Shown one piece after another: positions 16,972 through 25,386 of a stretch of DNA of 64,000 nt. Every line of letters starts with the position of its first letter. Position 1 is the first letter of the stretch. The notes beneath the pieces are model-generated. The model ran no database searches, was not told where the DNA came from, and saw only the letters and a program-made list of their open reading frames with translations. The DNA comes from Blastococcus aggregatus. Lineage in GTDB: Bacteria; Actinomycetota; Actinomycetes; Mycobacteriales; Geodermatophilaceae. The stretch is from positions 372,001 to 436,000 of the forward strand of contig NZ_OBQI01000003.1 in NCBI RefSeq assembly GCF_900221005.1. The letters are read 5' to 3'. A program made the translations under genes and the position numbers.

Positions 16972-18167
16972 CGGGGCAGGTCCTTCCAGGCGATGCCGGT
17001 GTCCACGCGCGGTTCGGAGGGCAGGCCGAGCACGCGCTCGGAGATGACGTTGCGCAGGATCTCCGAGGTGCCGCCCTCGATGGAGTTGCCCTTGGCGCGC
17101 AGGTAGCGGTACGTGGCGTCGCGGCCGGTGAAGTCGACGTGCTGCGGGCGCTTCATGGTCCAGTCCGAGGCGCGCAGGCCCTCGTCGCCGAGCAGCTCCA
17201 GCTCCATCCCGCTCGCCTCCTGGGCGATGCGGGCGAAGGTCAGCTTCATCGCCGAACCCTCGGGGCCGGGCTCGCCCGCGGCGAGCTTCTGCCGCAGCCG
17301 CTGGCCGGTGACCCGGGCGACCTCGGCGTCGACCCAGAGCCGCATGAGCTTGTCGTGCTGGCCGGCGCCGCGGCGCTCGGGGTGCTCGCGCCAGGTCTTC
17401 GACAGCACGCCGACCATGCCGCTCTCGCGACCGCCACCGCCGCCGCCGATGGCGACGCGCTCGTTGTTGAGCGTGGCCGTGGCGACCTTCCAGCCCTGGC
17501 CCTCGTCGCCGAGCCGCTGGCTGTCCGGGATGTGCACGTCGGTCAGGAAGACCTCGTTGAACTCGGCCTCGCCGGTGATCTGCCGCAGCGGGCGGACGTC
17601 GACGCCCGGCGCGTCCATGTTGCAGAGGAAGTAGCTGAGGCCGGCGTGCTTGGAGACCTCGGGGTTGGTGCGGGCGACCAGGATCGCCATCTGCGCCTTG
17701 TGCGCGCTCGACGTCCACACCTTCTGGCCGTTGACCACCCAGTCGCCGCCCTCACGGACGGCGCGGGTGCTGACTGCGGCCAGGTCGGAGCCGGCACCGG
17801 GCTCGCTGAACAGCTGGCACCAGATCTGCTCACCGGTCCACAGCGGGCGCAGGAACTTCTTCTTCTGCTCCTCGGTGCCGAACGCGAGGATCGTCGGAGC
17901 GGCCATGCCCAGGCCGATGCCGTTGCCGCGCGGGTTGTTGTCCGGTGCGCCCGCCTTGGCGAGCTGGACCTCCACCTGCGTCTGGAACGAGCGGGGCAGG
18001 CCGAGCCCGCCGTGGCCGACGGGGAAGTTCACCCAGGCCAGGCCGGCGTCGTACCGGGCGCGGAGGAACTCCAGCCGGTCCGTGGTGGTGTGGTCGTGGG
18101 CCGCGAGGAAGTCGGTGACCCGCTGGCGCAGGTCCTCCTCCACGGCTCGTGGGTCGGTCGTGGTCAT
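16968..18167 (-). CDS. acyl-CoA dehydrogenase, catalytic subunit of a pair
   Basis: A 399-residue acyl-CoA dehydrogenase. It has WVNFPVGHGGLGLPRSFQ early, the FAD/substrate segment CQLFSEPGAGSDLAAVSTRA at ~137-156, and near the C-terminus GNSIEGGTSEILRNVISERVLG, where the Glu of IEGGT is in the place of the catalytic base. It oxidises an acyl-CoA to the enoyl-CoA and passes electrons to ETF. Together with the next gene and the upstream ligase it forms an acyl degradation operon; the acyl chain could be a fatty, branched or steroid side chain, which the sequence does not settle. Confidence 0.88.
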   Translation of the reverse strand: MTTTDPRAVEEDLRQRVTDFLAAHDHTTTDRLEFLRARYDAGLAWVNFPVGHGGLGLPRSFQTQVEVQLAKAGAPDNNPRGNGIGLGMAAPTILAFGTEEQKKKFLRPLWTGEQIWCQLFSEPGAGSDLAAVSTRAVREGGDWVVNGQKVWTSSAHKAQMAILVARTNPEVSKHAGLSYFLCNMDAPGVDVRPLRQITGEAEFNEVFLTDVHIPDSQRLGDEGQGWKVATATLNNERVAIGGGGGGRESGMVGVLSKTWREHPERRGAGQHDKLMRLWVDAEVARVTGQRLRQKLAAGEPGPEGSAMKLTFARIAQEASGMELELLGDEGLRASDWTMKRPQHVDFTGRDATYRYLRAKGNSIEGGTSEILRNVISERVLGLPSEPRVDTGIAWKDLPR

Positions 18168-18213
18168 GGCGGGACTCCAGTCGTCTCGGAGGTGCGGGTC
18201 GGGGCGGGCGCCG

Positions 18214-19716
18214 CTACTGCTGGGCGGGCACCCGGTCGGCCAGGAGCTGGGAACGCCGGACCTTGCCGGCCTCGTCGCGCAGCGGTTCGGTCACGAGCTC
18301 GAACGTGCGCGGCTGCTTGTAGCGGACCAGCCGGTCGGCGAGGTGCCGGCGGAGGTCGTCGAGGTCGATCGCGTCGAGGCCGGGCGCCGGCTGCACGATC
18401 GCGTGCACGACCTGGCCCAGGTCGTCGTCCGGCAACCCGATGACGGCGCTGGAGGCGACCTGCGGGTGCTCGTCGAGCGCGGCCTCGACCTCGGCCGGGT
18501 ACACGTTCGAGCCCCCGACCAGGATCATGTCGGTGCGCCGGTCGGCGAGGTACAGGTAGCCCTCCTCGTCCAGCCAGCCGATGTCGCCGAGGGACTCCCA
18601 GTCGCCGCGGGTGCGCGCCTCGGCACCGACGTAGCGGTACGAGGCCGCCTGGCCCTCCCCGCGCCGCATGAACACCTCGCCGACCGTGCCCGCGGGCAAC
18701 TGCTCGCCGTCCGGTCCGAGGATGGTGATCTCGCCGTAGAGCACCTTGCCGACCGAGCCGCGGTGCTCGAGCCACTCGGTGCCGCTGATGATCGTGCCGG
18801 CCTGCGCCTCGGTGCCGGCGTAGAGCTCCATGAGCACCTCGCCGCCGACCCAGTCGATCCAGACCTCCTTGAGCCACGGCGGGCACGGTGCGGCCAGATG
18901 CCAGACGGTCTCGAGGGAGGAGAGGTCGTAGCGGGCGCGGACCTCGTCGGGCAGCCGCCAGATCCGGCTCATCATGGCCGGGACGAGGTACAGCCAGGTG
19001 GCCCGGTGCTGCTCGACCTGCCGCAGGACGCCCTCGGCGTCGAACCGCGGCATGAGCACCAGCGTGGAGCCGCCGAGCAATCCGCCCATGGCGCTGGTGA
19101 ACGGGCCGTTGTGGTACAGCGGGCCGGGCATCAGCAGCGTGCCGCCGGGCCGGTGCTTCCACACCGCGCCGCCCAACGGGTCGACGACGCCGGCCTGCCC
19201 GGAGACGATCAGCTTGGGCCGGCCGGTGCTGCCACCCGAGGCGGGCGCCTTGTAGGCCGGCGAGATGACGACCGGCAGCGGGCCGTCGTCCTCGCTCTCG
19301 GCGAGCAACTGGTCGACGTCGACGATCGGGCGGTCCAGCGCCAGCTCGCCGCGGGCGATGACCAGGGGTGGGTTCGCCAGCTCGACGATGCCCTGCAGCT
19401 CCAGCGGCGGCATCGCCGCCGACACCGGCTGCGGCACGGCGCCGACCTTCCAGCAGGCGACGCAGGCCTCGACGAACTCGACGCTGTTCGGGAGGCCGAT
19501 GGTGACCAGGTCCCCGAGGACGACGCCGCGGGCGAGCAGCGCCCGGGCCAGCCGGTTCGTGCGGCGGTCCAGCTCGGTCCAGCTGCGCGTGGTGCCCTCG
19601 CAGGCGACCGCCGGGGCGTCGCCGTACTGCTCGGCCAACTGGGCCACCCGGAGGCCGATCGGCACCGGTTCCGGTGGCGTCTCGACACCGCCCGCGGCCT
19701 GCGCGGTCTCGGTCAT
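18214..19716 (-). CDS. acyl-CoA ligase (AMP-forming, FadD-type)
   Basis: A 500-residue adenylate-forming ligase that activates a carboxylic acid with ATP and CoA. Motifs in order: the P-loop-like SGGSTGRPK near 170, the adenine-binding YAGTEAQAGT near 325, SLGDIGWLDEEGYLYLADRRTDMILVGGSN near 400-425 with the hinge, and a C-terminal Lys in RDEAGKVRRS. It is first in the operon with the two dehydrogenases 46 bases downstream, so it likely makes their substrate. Confidence 0.88.
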   Translation of the reverse strand: MTETAQAAGGVETPPEPVPIGLRVAQLAEQYGDAPAVACEGTTRSWTELDRRTNRLARALLARGVVLGDLVTIGLPNSVEFVEACVACWKVGAVPQPVSAAMPPLELQGIVELANPPLVIARGELALDRPIVDVDQLLAESEDDGPLPVVISPAYKAPASGGSTGRPKLIVSGQAGVVDPLGGAVWKHRPGGTLLMPGPLYHNGPFTSAMGGLLGGSTLVLMPRFDAEGVLRQVEQHRATWLYLVPAMMSRIWRLPDEVRARYDLSSLETVWHLAAPCPPWLKEVWIDWVGGEVLMELYAGTEAQAGTIISGTEWLEHRGSVGKVLYGEITILGPDGEQLPAGTVGEVFMRRGEGQAASYRYVGAEARTRGDWESLGDIGWLDEEGYLYLADRRTDMILVGGSNVYPAEVEAALDEHPQVASSAVIGLPDDDLGQVVHAIVQPAPGLDAIDLDDLRRHLADRLVRYKQPRTFELVTEPLRDEAGKVRRSQLLADRVPAQQ

Positions 19717-19850
19717 CGACTGCCTCCCCGGGACGTGCGGCCGGATGCGGCATCACCGCCGACCGTGAGCGGGCCCACATCGCCCGCTTGGTTTCGGACT
19801 GTAACGCAGGCCTCACCCCGTCCCGCGGACCGAGCGGTCCGGTGCCCGGG

Positions 19851-20135
19851 CTACCGCGGAGGGCGGGCGCCGAACAGCCCGACGCCCGCGTCCGGTCCGT
19901 CGTCGGCGGGCCGGGCAGGTGCGGCCGGCGCGAGGTCGAACCGGTTGCGCGACCGACCGTGGAGCCAGGCCTCCCACTCGGGTGACCGGCGCCGGGTGGC
20001 GGTCGCCAGGGCGCCGATCACGAGGAAGGCGACGCCGACGACGAGGACGGCGAGCAGCGCGACGACGATGCCCTGCCAGCCGGCCAGCGGTGGAACGGTC
20101 GGGCTCCCGGGAGCGGCAGTGGCGAGGGTGTGCAT
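19851..20135 (-). CDS. small single-pass membrane protein
   Basis: A 94-residue product with one helix (GIVVALLAVLVVGVAFLVIG) near residues 20-40 and a basic, disordered cytoplasmic tail holding SPEWEAWLHGRSRNRFDLAP. I chose the ATG that leaves a short external N-terminus; a start 19 codons upstream would add only Pro and Arg. No family recognised. It lies alone between the ligase operon and the coiled-coil gene. Confidence 0.6.
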   Translation of the reverse strand: MHTLATAAPGSPTVPPLAGWQGIVVALLAVLVVGVAFLVIGALATATRRRSPEWEAWLHGRSRNRFDLAPAAPARPADDGPDAGVGLFGARPPR

Positions 20136-20345
20136 GGGACGAGGGTGCGGCCCTGGGCGGACGGGCGGGGGGCCGGGCGGCGGCAGCCTCACCCCCGCGG
20201 GCTAGGCGGCTCCCGAGCCGCCCGCGCGCCCCGTGGGTGAGAATTTGCCCCGTCCGGGTGGTTTACCCACGGTCACCGGGCAGCTACCAGGAGGTGCTCC
20301 TAGCGTCGATGTCGGAACGGGCACACCGGGGGAAGCGGGGCAGGG

Positions 20346-21161
20346 ATGAGCATCGAACTGGACGTCGAGCCGCCGACAGCTGTCGACGTCGTCGAGCAGC
20401 GGTCCGGGAAGCCGGCCGGGCGCACCCACCCGAACGTCTCCGGGGACCTGCCGACCGTGCTGGCCGCCGCGCCGATGTTCCGGCGCGCCGTCGCCGGCTA
20501 CGACCGGTTCCAGGTGGAGTCCTACGTCCAGTGGGCCGAGGACGAGCTCGCCACCGCCGACCGCGAGCGCGAGCGCCTGCTCACCCGCCAGCTCGAGACC
20601 GTCTCCGCCCTGGAGGAGGCGCGCGAGCTGCTGTCGCACTCCGTCGGAGGCGGAGAGTTCCTCCGCGTCTCGCGGCGGATCGGCGCCCTGCTGGCCGCCG
20701 CCGCCGACGAGGCCGAGGCCCTGCGCGGCGAGGCCGCGGCCGAGCGCGCCGCGGCCGAGGAGGAGCGCCGGGCCGCCACCGCCGAGGCCTCGCGCCTGCT
20801 GGCCGAGGCCCGGCGACGGGCCGCCGCGACCGAGACCCTCGCGGACCGGTCGCTCGCCGCGGCACGCACCGAGGCGGCCGCCATGATCGAGCAGGCGCAG
20901 GCCATCGTCGCCACGGCCCAGCAGGACGCCGCGCGCCTCCGGGCCGCGGGCGAGGAGCGCCTCGCGGCCGCGCACGAGCAGGAGCTCCGGGCCGCCGCCG
21001 AGGCCGACCGGATCCGGGCGCAGGCCACCGAGGAGGCGGCCGGCGCCCGGCTGCAGGCGCGCGGCGAGATCCTCCGCATGCTGGCTGCAGGCAGGGAGCA
21101 GCGCCGGCGGGCGGACACGGAGGCCGCGGCGGCTCGGCTCAGCTCCCCGGCTGCGCGGTGA
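20346..21161 (+). CDS. DivIVA-like coiled-coil protein
   Basis: A 271-residue protein. Residues ~42-70 (FRRAVAGYDRFQVESYVQWA) resemble the start of DivIVA/Wag31-type domains. From ~60 to 260 it is a long Ala/Glu/Arg coiled coil with many heptads (EAEALRGEAAAERAAAEEER). Proteins like this gather at curved or polar membranes and may help position the envelope machinery; that role is inferred. A hairpin with 8-base arms (20231-20238 and 20265-20272, CCGTGGGT) lies in the leader region. Its last 23 bases overlap the end of the convergent UGSC gene. Confidence 0.7.
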   Translation: MSIELDVEPPTAVDVVEQRSGKPAGRTHPNVSGDLPTVLAAAPMFRRAVAGYDRFQVESYVQWAEDELATADRERERLLTRQLETVSALEEARELLSHSVGGGEFLRVSRRIGALLAAAADEAEALRGEAAAERAAAEEERRAATAEASRLLAEARRRAAATETLADRSLAAARTEAAAMIEQAQAIVATAQQDAARLRAAGEERLAAAHEQELRAAAEADRIRAQATEEAAGARLQARGEILRMLAAGREQRRRADTEAAAARLSSPAAR

Positions 21162-21663
21162 CCGCCGCGACCACCGCGGCGTAGGCACCCTCGGCCGCGG
21201 TCCTCATCTCGTCGTCGGTCCGGTCCTGGACCGGGTGCGGTACCAGGACGAACGGGGCGGGGAACCCGAGGGCCGCGCTCTGCATCCGGGCGGCGTCGGC
21301 GAACACCTCGCTGGCGAGGAAGACCCCCACCACACCACGGCGCTCCAGGTCGGCGATGTCATGCACACTGCACGACGTGCACGAGCCCTAATCGGCGAGC
21401 GCCTCGATGACCACCTCGCACTGCTCGCCGATCTCGTGCCGCAGGTCGACCGGAGCGGTCCGCGTGAACGTCGGCTTGCGGTAGCGCCGCACCACCGCGC
21501 CGTCGGCGGTGAGCAGCTCCTCCAGCCGGTCGAGGAAGACGTCGCCGCGGGGCTTGCTGATGTCGAGCAGGCCGACGGTGCGGCCGCGCAGCGAGGCCGG
21601 GCGCGGGAGCAGTTCCCGCTCCGTCGTCCGCTGCTCGCCGGTCGGGTCCAGGACGGTTCTCAT
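21139..21663 (-). CDS. UGSC-motif protein with in-frame UAG, predicted selenoprotein (UAG = selenocysteine)
   Basis: Read through, this is one 174-residue protein: 91 residues, a UAG codon at 21390-21388, then 82 more. Around the stop it reads EVVIEALAD-[UAG]-GSCTSCSVHDIAD, then PAPFVLVPHPVQ near the end. This is the UGSC family, whose name motif starts with selenocysteine, Cys or Thr. Homology continues on both sides in the same frame, so the UAG is inside one gene and takes the selenocysteine place. Geodermatophilus and Blastococcus have been reported to decode UAG as selenocysteine. The ATG has an AGAGAGG site and overlaps the stop of the thioredoxin-domain gene (ATGA). Normal gene finders would split this gene or call it broken. 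The motif is seen; that the UAG is really decoded as Sec is inference. Confidence 0.85.
21358..21376 (-). promoter_or_regulatory. SECIS-like hairpin just after the UAG codon
   Basis: On the mRNA, 11 bases after the UAG, GUCGUGCA pairs with UGCAUGAC (eight pairs, one of them G-U) around a GUG loop; opening the last A-U pair gives a five-base loop with GU. The loop is ~20 bases from the codon, in the range known for bacterial SECIS elements, which recruit SelB with its tRNA. Confidence 0.6.
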
Positions 21664-23057
21664 GTGCGCACCTCTCTGGTCACCGGGGCGCTCCCGGTGT
21701 CCCCGGACACCCAGCCGCCCACGATGGCGCTGAACAGGCCGGCGTCGCCGCCGGCGTGCACCACCAGCAGGCCGCCGGGGCGGAACTTGGGCAGTTCGAT
21801 CCCCGCCAGCCGCTCGGGGATCCCCTCGGCCATGCCGTCGGCGCCGCGCAGCAGCTCGTCGGACGGCAGGGTCAGCAGCGTGCCGAGCTCCGCGACCAGC
21901 CGGGCACGGTCCCAGCCCGCCTCGCGGAACACCCGGCCGTGCTCCGGGGAGACGACCAGCACCGCGTCGAAGGCCATGGGCAGCTTCGGGTGCCCGTTGA
22001 CGCGGAGGCAGGCGGCGAAGGTCCGGGCCAGCGACTCGGGCGTGCGGCTGAGCTGGTCGACGACGGGCTGCACACCCGAGCCGGCGAAGAGGGTGACGGC
22101 GTCACCGGGCACGCCGCGGTCGGCCGCCAGTGGGGCGAACGGGCTGCCTTCCTCCCGTTCGGCGAAGCAGAAGGTGAGCTTGCCGGGGTTGCCCAGCGTC
22201 GCGCGGTCGATCTCGCCGGGGCGGCCACCACCGACGTTGCGGACGACGAGTTGCAGCGCCCGGCCGATCGTGGCGTTGGCCCGGTTGCCCTGGCCGAGCG
22301 CGTTGACGCCGCTGTTCATGCCGATCCGGCGCGCGATCGGGCCGTTCACCACGATCATCGGGCCGGAGAAGTACGTCGTCGCCAGGAGGCCGTGCAGGGC
22401 GAACTCCTCGGTGCAGGCCGCCTCCAGGGCGGCCAGGACGACCGGCAGGTGCTCCGGCAGGCAGCCGGCCATCACCGCGTTGACGGCGACCTTCTCGACG
22501 GTGCACTCGACCAGGTCGGGTGGCACGATCGCGATGATCTCCTGCGGGTCGCGGGTCGTGCCGCGGAGCATGCGCAGCACCCGTTCCGGGGTCGGGGGGA
22601 CGACGGGCAGGCCGTCGGTCCAGCCGCGGTCGAACATCGCCTCGTGCTCGTCCTCGAGCTCCGCGAGCTCCAGCCGCCGGCTGCTCAGCCCGCTGCCGCC
22701 GTAGCGCGCCTCCAGGGCGTCGATCCGGAACGGGTCGACCGACAGCGAGCCGCAGCCGGGGCGGTGCTCGGGCAGGTCCGCCCCGAGGCCGGTCCGGCCG
22801 GTCAGCTCCTCCCACTGCTCGCGGCTCCAGCCGACGACGCGGGCGGTCTCCTCGCCGCCCTCGACGCGTAGCAGCGTCGGGACGGTCTCGATGCCGAGCC
22901 GGTAGGAGAGCTCGAGCTCCAGGTCGTCGTGCTCGAACCAGTCCGCGTCGTCCTGACACCAGACGGCGACGCCCAGTTCCCGGAGCACCGGCTCGACGAG
23001 GACGCACGTGGGGCACTCGCGCTTCACCACGGCGACGAGACCGTCGGGGAGCTGCAT
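21660..23057 (-). CDS. thioredoxin-domain protein, operon partner of the UGSC selenoprotein
   Basis: A 465-residue protein. Residues 1-~85 are thioredoxin-like with CPTC at 15-18 and the cis-Pro segment ETVPTLL near 57-62, so it should exchange disulfides in the cytoplasm (no signal peptide). Residues ~120-465 form a large domain I cannot name, with WTDGLPVVPPTPERVLRML, VNAVMAGCLPEHLPVVLAAL, and GPMIVVNGPIARRIGMNSG. The gene ends overlapping the start of the UGSC gene (ATGA), so the two are translated together and probably work together, the thioredoxin part being a natural reductant for a selenenyl-sulfide. This pairing is inference. Confidence 0.75.
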   Translation of the reverse strand: MQLPDGLVAVVKRECPTCVLVEPVLRELGVAVWCQDDADWFEHDDLELELSYRLGIETVPTLLRVEGGEETARVVGWSREQWEELTGRTGLGADLPEHRPGCGSLSVDPFRIDALEARYGGSGLSSRRLELAELEDEHEAMFDRGWTDGLPVVPPTPERVLRMLRGTTRDPQEIIAIVPPDLVECTVEKVAVNAVMAGCLPEHLPVVLAALEAACTEEFALHGLLATTYFSGPMIVVNGPIARRIGMNSGVNALGQGNRANATIGRALQLVVRNVGGGRPGEIDRATLGNPGKLTFCFAEREEGSPFAPLAADRGVPGDAVTLFAGSGVQPVVDQLSRTPESLARTFAACLRVNGHPKLPMAFDAVLVVSPEHGRVFREAGWDRARLVAELGTLLTLPSDELLRGADGMAEGIPERLAGIELPKFRPGGLLVVHAGGDAGLFSAIVGGWVSGDTGSAPVTREVRT

Positions 23058-23123
23058 GGCCGGACCGTAGCGCACGGTCGGGCGGTGCCGGCTCACCGCC
23101 AAGGGCGGCATCCTGTCGGGGTG

Positions 23124-23417
23124 ATGCCCGCACCGGTCGACCCCCGAGACACGCGATGGGAAGTGGACACCCCGATCTACCGCGTCTACTTCTGGCACCG
23201 CCCGGCGGCTGAGCCCGGGTCCGACCAGGAGCGCATGGGGTGGCACTGCTCGGAGTGGCGCCTGACGGACGTGGCCGACGTCCACGAGGTACTCGCCTGG
23301 GCGAACGGTCCCGACGGGCGCGGTCGCGTGTTCGAGCTGTACGTCGAGGCATCGCACAGCGACGGTCTCGCGCTGCTCCGGCTGGCCGGCACCACCTCCG
23401 ACGCCGCACGTCGTTAG
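23124..23417 (+). CDS. small conserved actinobacterial protein of unknown function
   Basis: A 97-residue product with a compact alpha/beta look: DTPIYRVYFWHRP, then SEWRLTDVADVHEVLAWA and RVFELYVEAS. I recall similar short proteins in other actinobacteria but no function. It is divergent from the thioredoxin-domain gene; a GTG directly in front of the ATG is an alternative start. Confidence 0.65.
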   Translation: MPAPVDPRDTRWEVDTPIYRVYFWHRPAAEPGSDQERMGWHCSEWRLTDVADVHEVLAWANGPDGRGRVFELYVEASHSDGLALLRLAGTTSDAARR

Positions 23418-23557
23418 CGCGCCCCTCCCGCGACGCCCGGCCGTGCACGCACATGGGTACGACAGGATTCGCACTCGGAGCGGGGGCGGACGCATGTTGT
23501 GGACAGCCTCCTGACCTGGGGAAACAGGTGGTCCGGGGCCGCCGACTGCAGTATTCT

Positions 23558-23573
23558 TCGTACATGTGTTCGA
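23558..23573. promoter_or_regulatory. LexA (SOS) box over the start of the HNH gene
   Basis: TCGTACATGTGTTCGA matches the actinobacterial LexA consensus TCGAAC-N4-GTTCGA in 11 of 12 fixed positions. It covers the ATG at 23564 and follows a -10 box TATTCT (23552-23557), so LexA binding would block transcription from a leaderless start. Confidence 0.65.
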
Positions 23574-24802
23574 GTGGTTGTGAGACGCCGAGGGAGTGCC
23601 TGACCGGCGCTCTGCGTGCGCTCGCGGGTGAGGACCTGAAGTCCTCGTTCGGGCCGGCGGTGATCGCCCGCACCGGGGCGCTGGTGGTGGCCCGCAATCG
23701 GCTGGATGCCGAGGTCGCCCGCACCGTCCGCGAGGGTGAGGTGACCCAGGCCGCGGAGCACGACGGCAAGGCGACGATGGCCTCCTGGCTGCGCGGGCAC
23801 CACCGGTTGTCGAAGGCTGAGGCGGGCCGGCTGGTGCGCAACGGCCGCACCCTGGAGCGGCTGCCGGTGCTGGCCGCCGCGGCCGCCGCCGGGGCGGTGA
23901 GCGCGGAGGCGGTGTCGGTGCTCGCGCCGGTGGTGTCGGAGGTCAACCTGGCCCGCGCCGAAGCGCAGGGCGTGGACATGGCAGCGATCGACGCGCTGCT
24001 GACCGAGGTCGCCACGTCCTCCTCGCACGCCGACCTGCGCCAGGCCGTCGGGCACTACCTGGCCCGGCTGGATCCCGACGGCACCGAACCCGACCCCACC
24101 GAGCAGCGGTCCCTGTCGTTCACCACGCACACCGACGGGACGGTGTCCTTCCACGGGACGCTGGATGCCGTGGGTGGGGAGAAGTTCCAGGCCGCGGTCG
24201 AGTCGATCCAGCAGGCCTCCCGCCCGGCCGGCGACACCCGCAGCCGGGCCCGGCAGGCCGGTGACGCGCTCGTGCAGCTCTGCGACAACGCCCTCGCCTC
24301 GGGCTCCCTGCCGATCCTGCGCGGGCACAAGCCGCACGTCGTGGTCACCATCGACCTCGACGACCTGATGGACACGACCACCGGTGCTGGTGCTGGCCGG
24401 ACCGGGTTCGGGGGCATCATCTCCGCGGCCAAGGCCCGCTGGCTCGCGTGCGACGGGAACGTCACCCGCATCGTCATCGGCCCCGAAGGCCAGCCCCTCG
24501 ACCTGGGGCAGACCAAGCGGCTGTTCCCGCCGCACCTGCGCCGAGCGGTCGAGGTGCGCGACCGGCACTGCGTGTTCGCCGGCTGCGATGCCCCGTCCTA
24601 CTGGTGCGACGTCCACCACGTCATCCACTGGATCGACGGCGGGGACACCTGCCTGGACAACGCCGGCCTGCTCTGCGAGCTGCACCACACCAAGGTCCAC
24701 CACGGCTTCCGCATAGAGCGACAACCCGACGGGCGATGGCGCACGTGGCGCCCCGACGGCACCGAGATCCTGATCGGCGAACCCTTCCTCGTCTCAGCCT
24801 GA
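23564..24802 (+). CDS. DUF222/13E12-family HNH endonuclease-like protein
   Basis: A 412-residue protein: N-terminal helical DUF222 domain (~15-280), then a C-terminal HNH nuclease fold (CVFAGC, CDVHHVIHWIDGG, NAGLLCELHHTKVHHG) with its Cys pairs and HH intact. The family is multi-copy in actinobacteria (13E12 repeats of mycobacteria), and some mycobacterial members are known to be SOS-induced, which fits the LexA box here. Its DNA target and purpose are not known. The start is the ATG inside the LexA box; the longer frame upstream runs through unrelated sequence. Confidence 0.85.
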   Translation: MCSSGCETPRECLTGALRALAGEDLKSSFGPAVIARTGALVVARNRLDAEVARTVREGEVTQAAEHDGKATMASWLRGHHRLSKAEAGRLVRNGRTLERLPVLAAAAAAGAVSAEAVSVLAPVVSEVNLARAEAQGVDMAAIDALLTEVATSSSHADLRQAVGHYLARLDPDGTEPDPTEQRSLSFTTHTDGTVSFHGTLDAVGGEKFQAAVESIQQASRPAGDTRSRARQAGDALVQLCDNALASGSLPILRGHKPHVVVTIDLDDLMDTTTGAGAGRTGFGGIISAAKARWLACDGNVTRIVIGPEGQPLDLGQTKRLFPPHLRRAVEVRDRHCVFAGCDAPSYWCDVHHVIHWIDGGDTCLDNAGLLCELHHTKVHHGFRIERQPDGRWRTWRPDGTEILIGEPFLVSA

Positions 24803-24888
24803 TCCGAGTTCCCGCTGACCGACCCGCCGTCCGGTGGGCCGGTCAGCGGCGTGCCCTTACGCGGACACCGATCTGGGAGGCTGGCGCC

Positions 24889-25320
24889 ATGGCACTGGTC
24901 GGGACGTACGCGCCCAGCACCGTGCCGTGGGTGCGCGAGGAGGTCGAGCACCTCGAGCGCACCGGCCGGGGCCTCCGCGGGCGCGACGTCGTCCTGCTCA
25001 CCACGGTGGGCGCCCGCAGCGGCCTGCTGCGCAAGACGCCGCTGATGCGGGTCACGCACGCCGGCGTCTACGCCGCGGTGGCCTCGACCCGAGGCGGCGC
25101 CCAGCACCCGCACTGGTACACCAACGCCCTCGCCCACCCCGAGGTCGAACTGCGCGACGGCGACCTCGTGCTCTCCCTCGTCGCCCGCGAGGCGACCGGC
25201 ACCGAGCGCGCGCAGTGGTGGTCCCGCGCCTGCACCACGTTCCCGTCCTACGTGGAGTACCAGCGCCGGACGAACCGCCGGATCCCGCTGCTCCTGCTGG
25301 AACCGCCCGCCCCCGCCTGA
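24889..25320 (+). CDS. F420-type (deazaflavin-dependent) nitroreductase family protein
   Basis: A 143-residue split-barrel protein of the DUF385/Ddn family: RDVVLLTTVGARSGLLRKTPLMRV, then VASTRGGAQHPHWYTNALAHPEVEL, which hold the cofactor phosphate and the fold core. Family members reduce varied substrates, including drugs and quinones, with F420H2; the natural substrate is unknown. A GGGAGG site precedes the ATG. Followed by a strong hairpin. Confidence 0.85.
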   Translation: MALVGTYAPSTVPWVREEVEHLERTGRGLRGRDVVLLTTVGARSGLLRKTPLMRVTHAGVYAAVASTRGGAQHPHWYTNALAHPEVELRDGDLVLSLVAREATGTERAQWWSRACTTFPSYVEYQRRTNRRIPLLLLEPPAPA

Positions 25321-25335
25321 CACCTGGGACGTGCC

Positions 25336-25369
25336 GAGGGCCGGACCCGCGGTGCCGGGCCCGGCCCTC
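25336..25369. terminator. bidirectional terminator hairpin
   Basis: Arms of 14 bases (25336-25349 and 25356-25369, GAGGGCCGGACCCG) with a single mismatch and a six-base loop lie between two convergent genes, so they can end both transcripts. Confidence 0.7.
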
Positions 25370-25386
25370 GCTCCCCTCCTCCCCCG

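Noticed and set aside
21139-21366. Treating the part after the UAG as a separate small gene or the locus as a pseudogene
   Set aside because: The sequence GSCTSCSVHDIAD continues the family with no gap and the frame is intact on both sides, so one stop codon at the selenocysteine place is better explained by recoding.
23564-24802. HNH gene as a sign of a mobile element
   Set aside because: DUF222/HNH genes are a chromosomal family in actinobacteria; no repeats or insertion signs flank this one.
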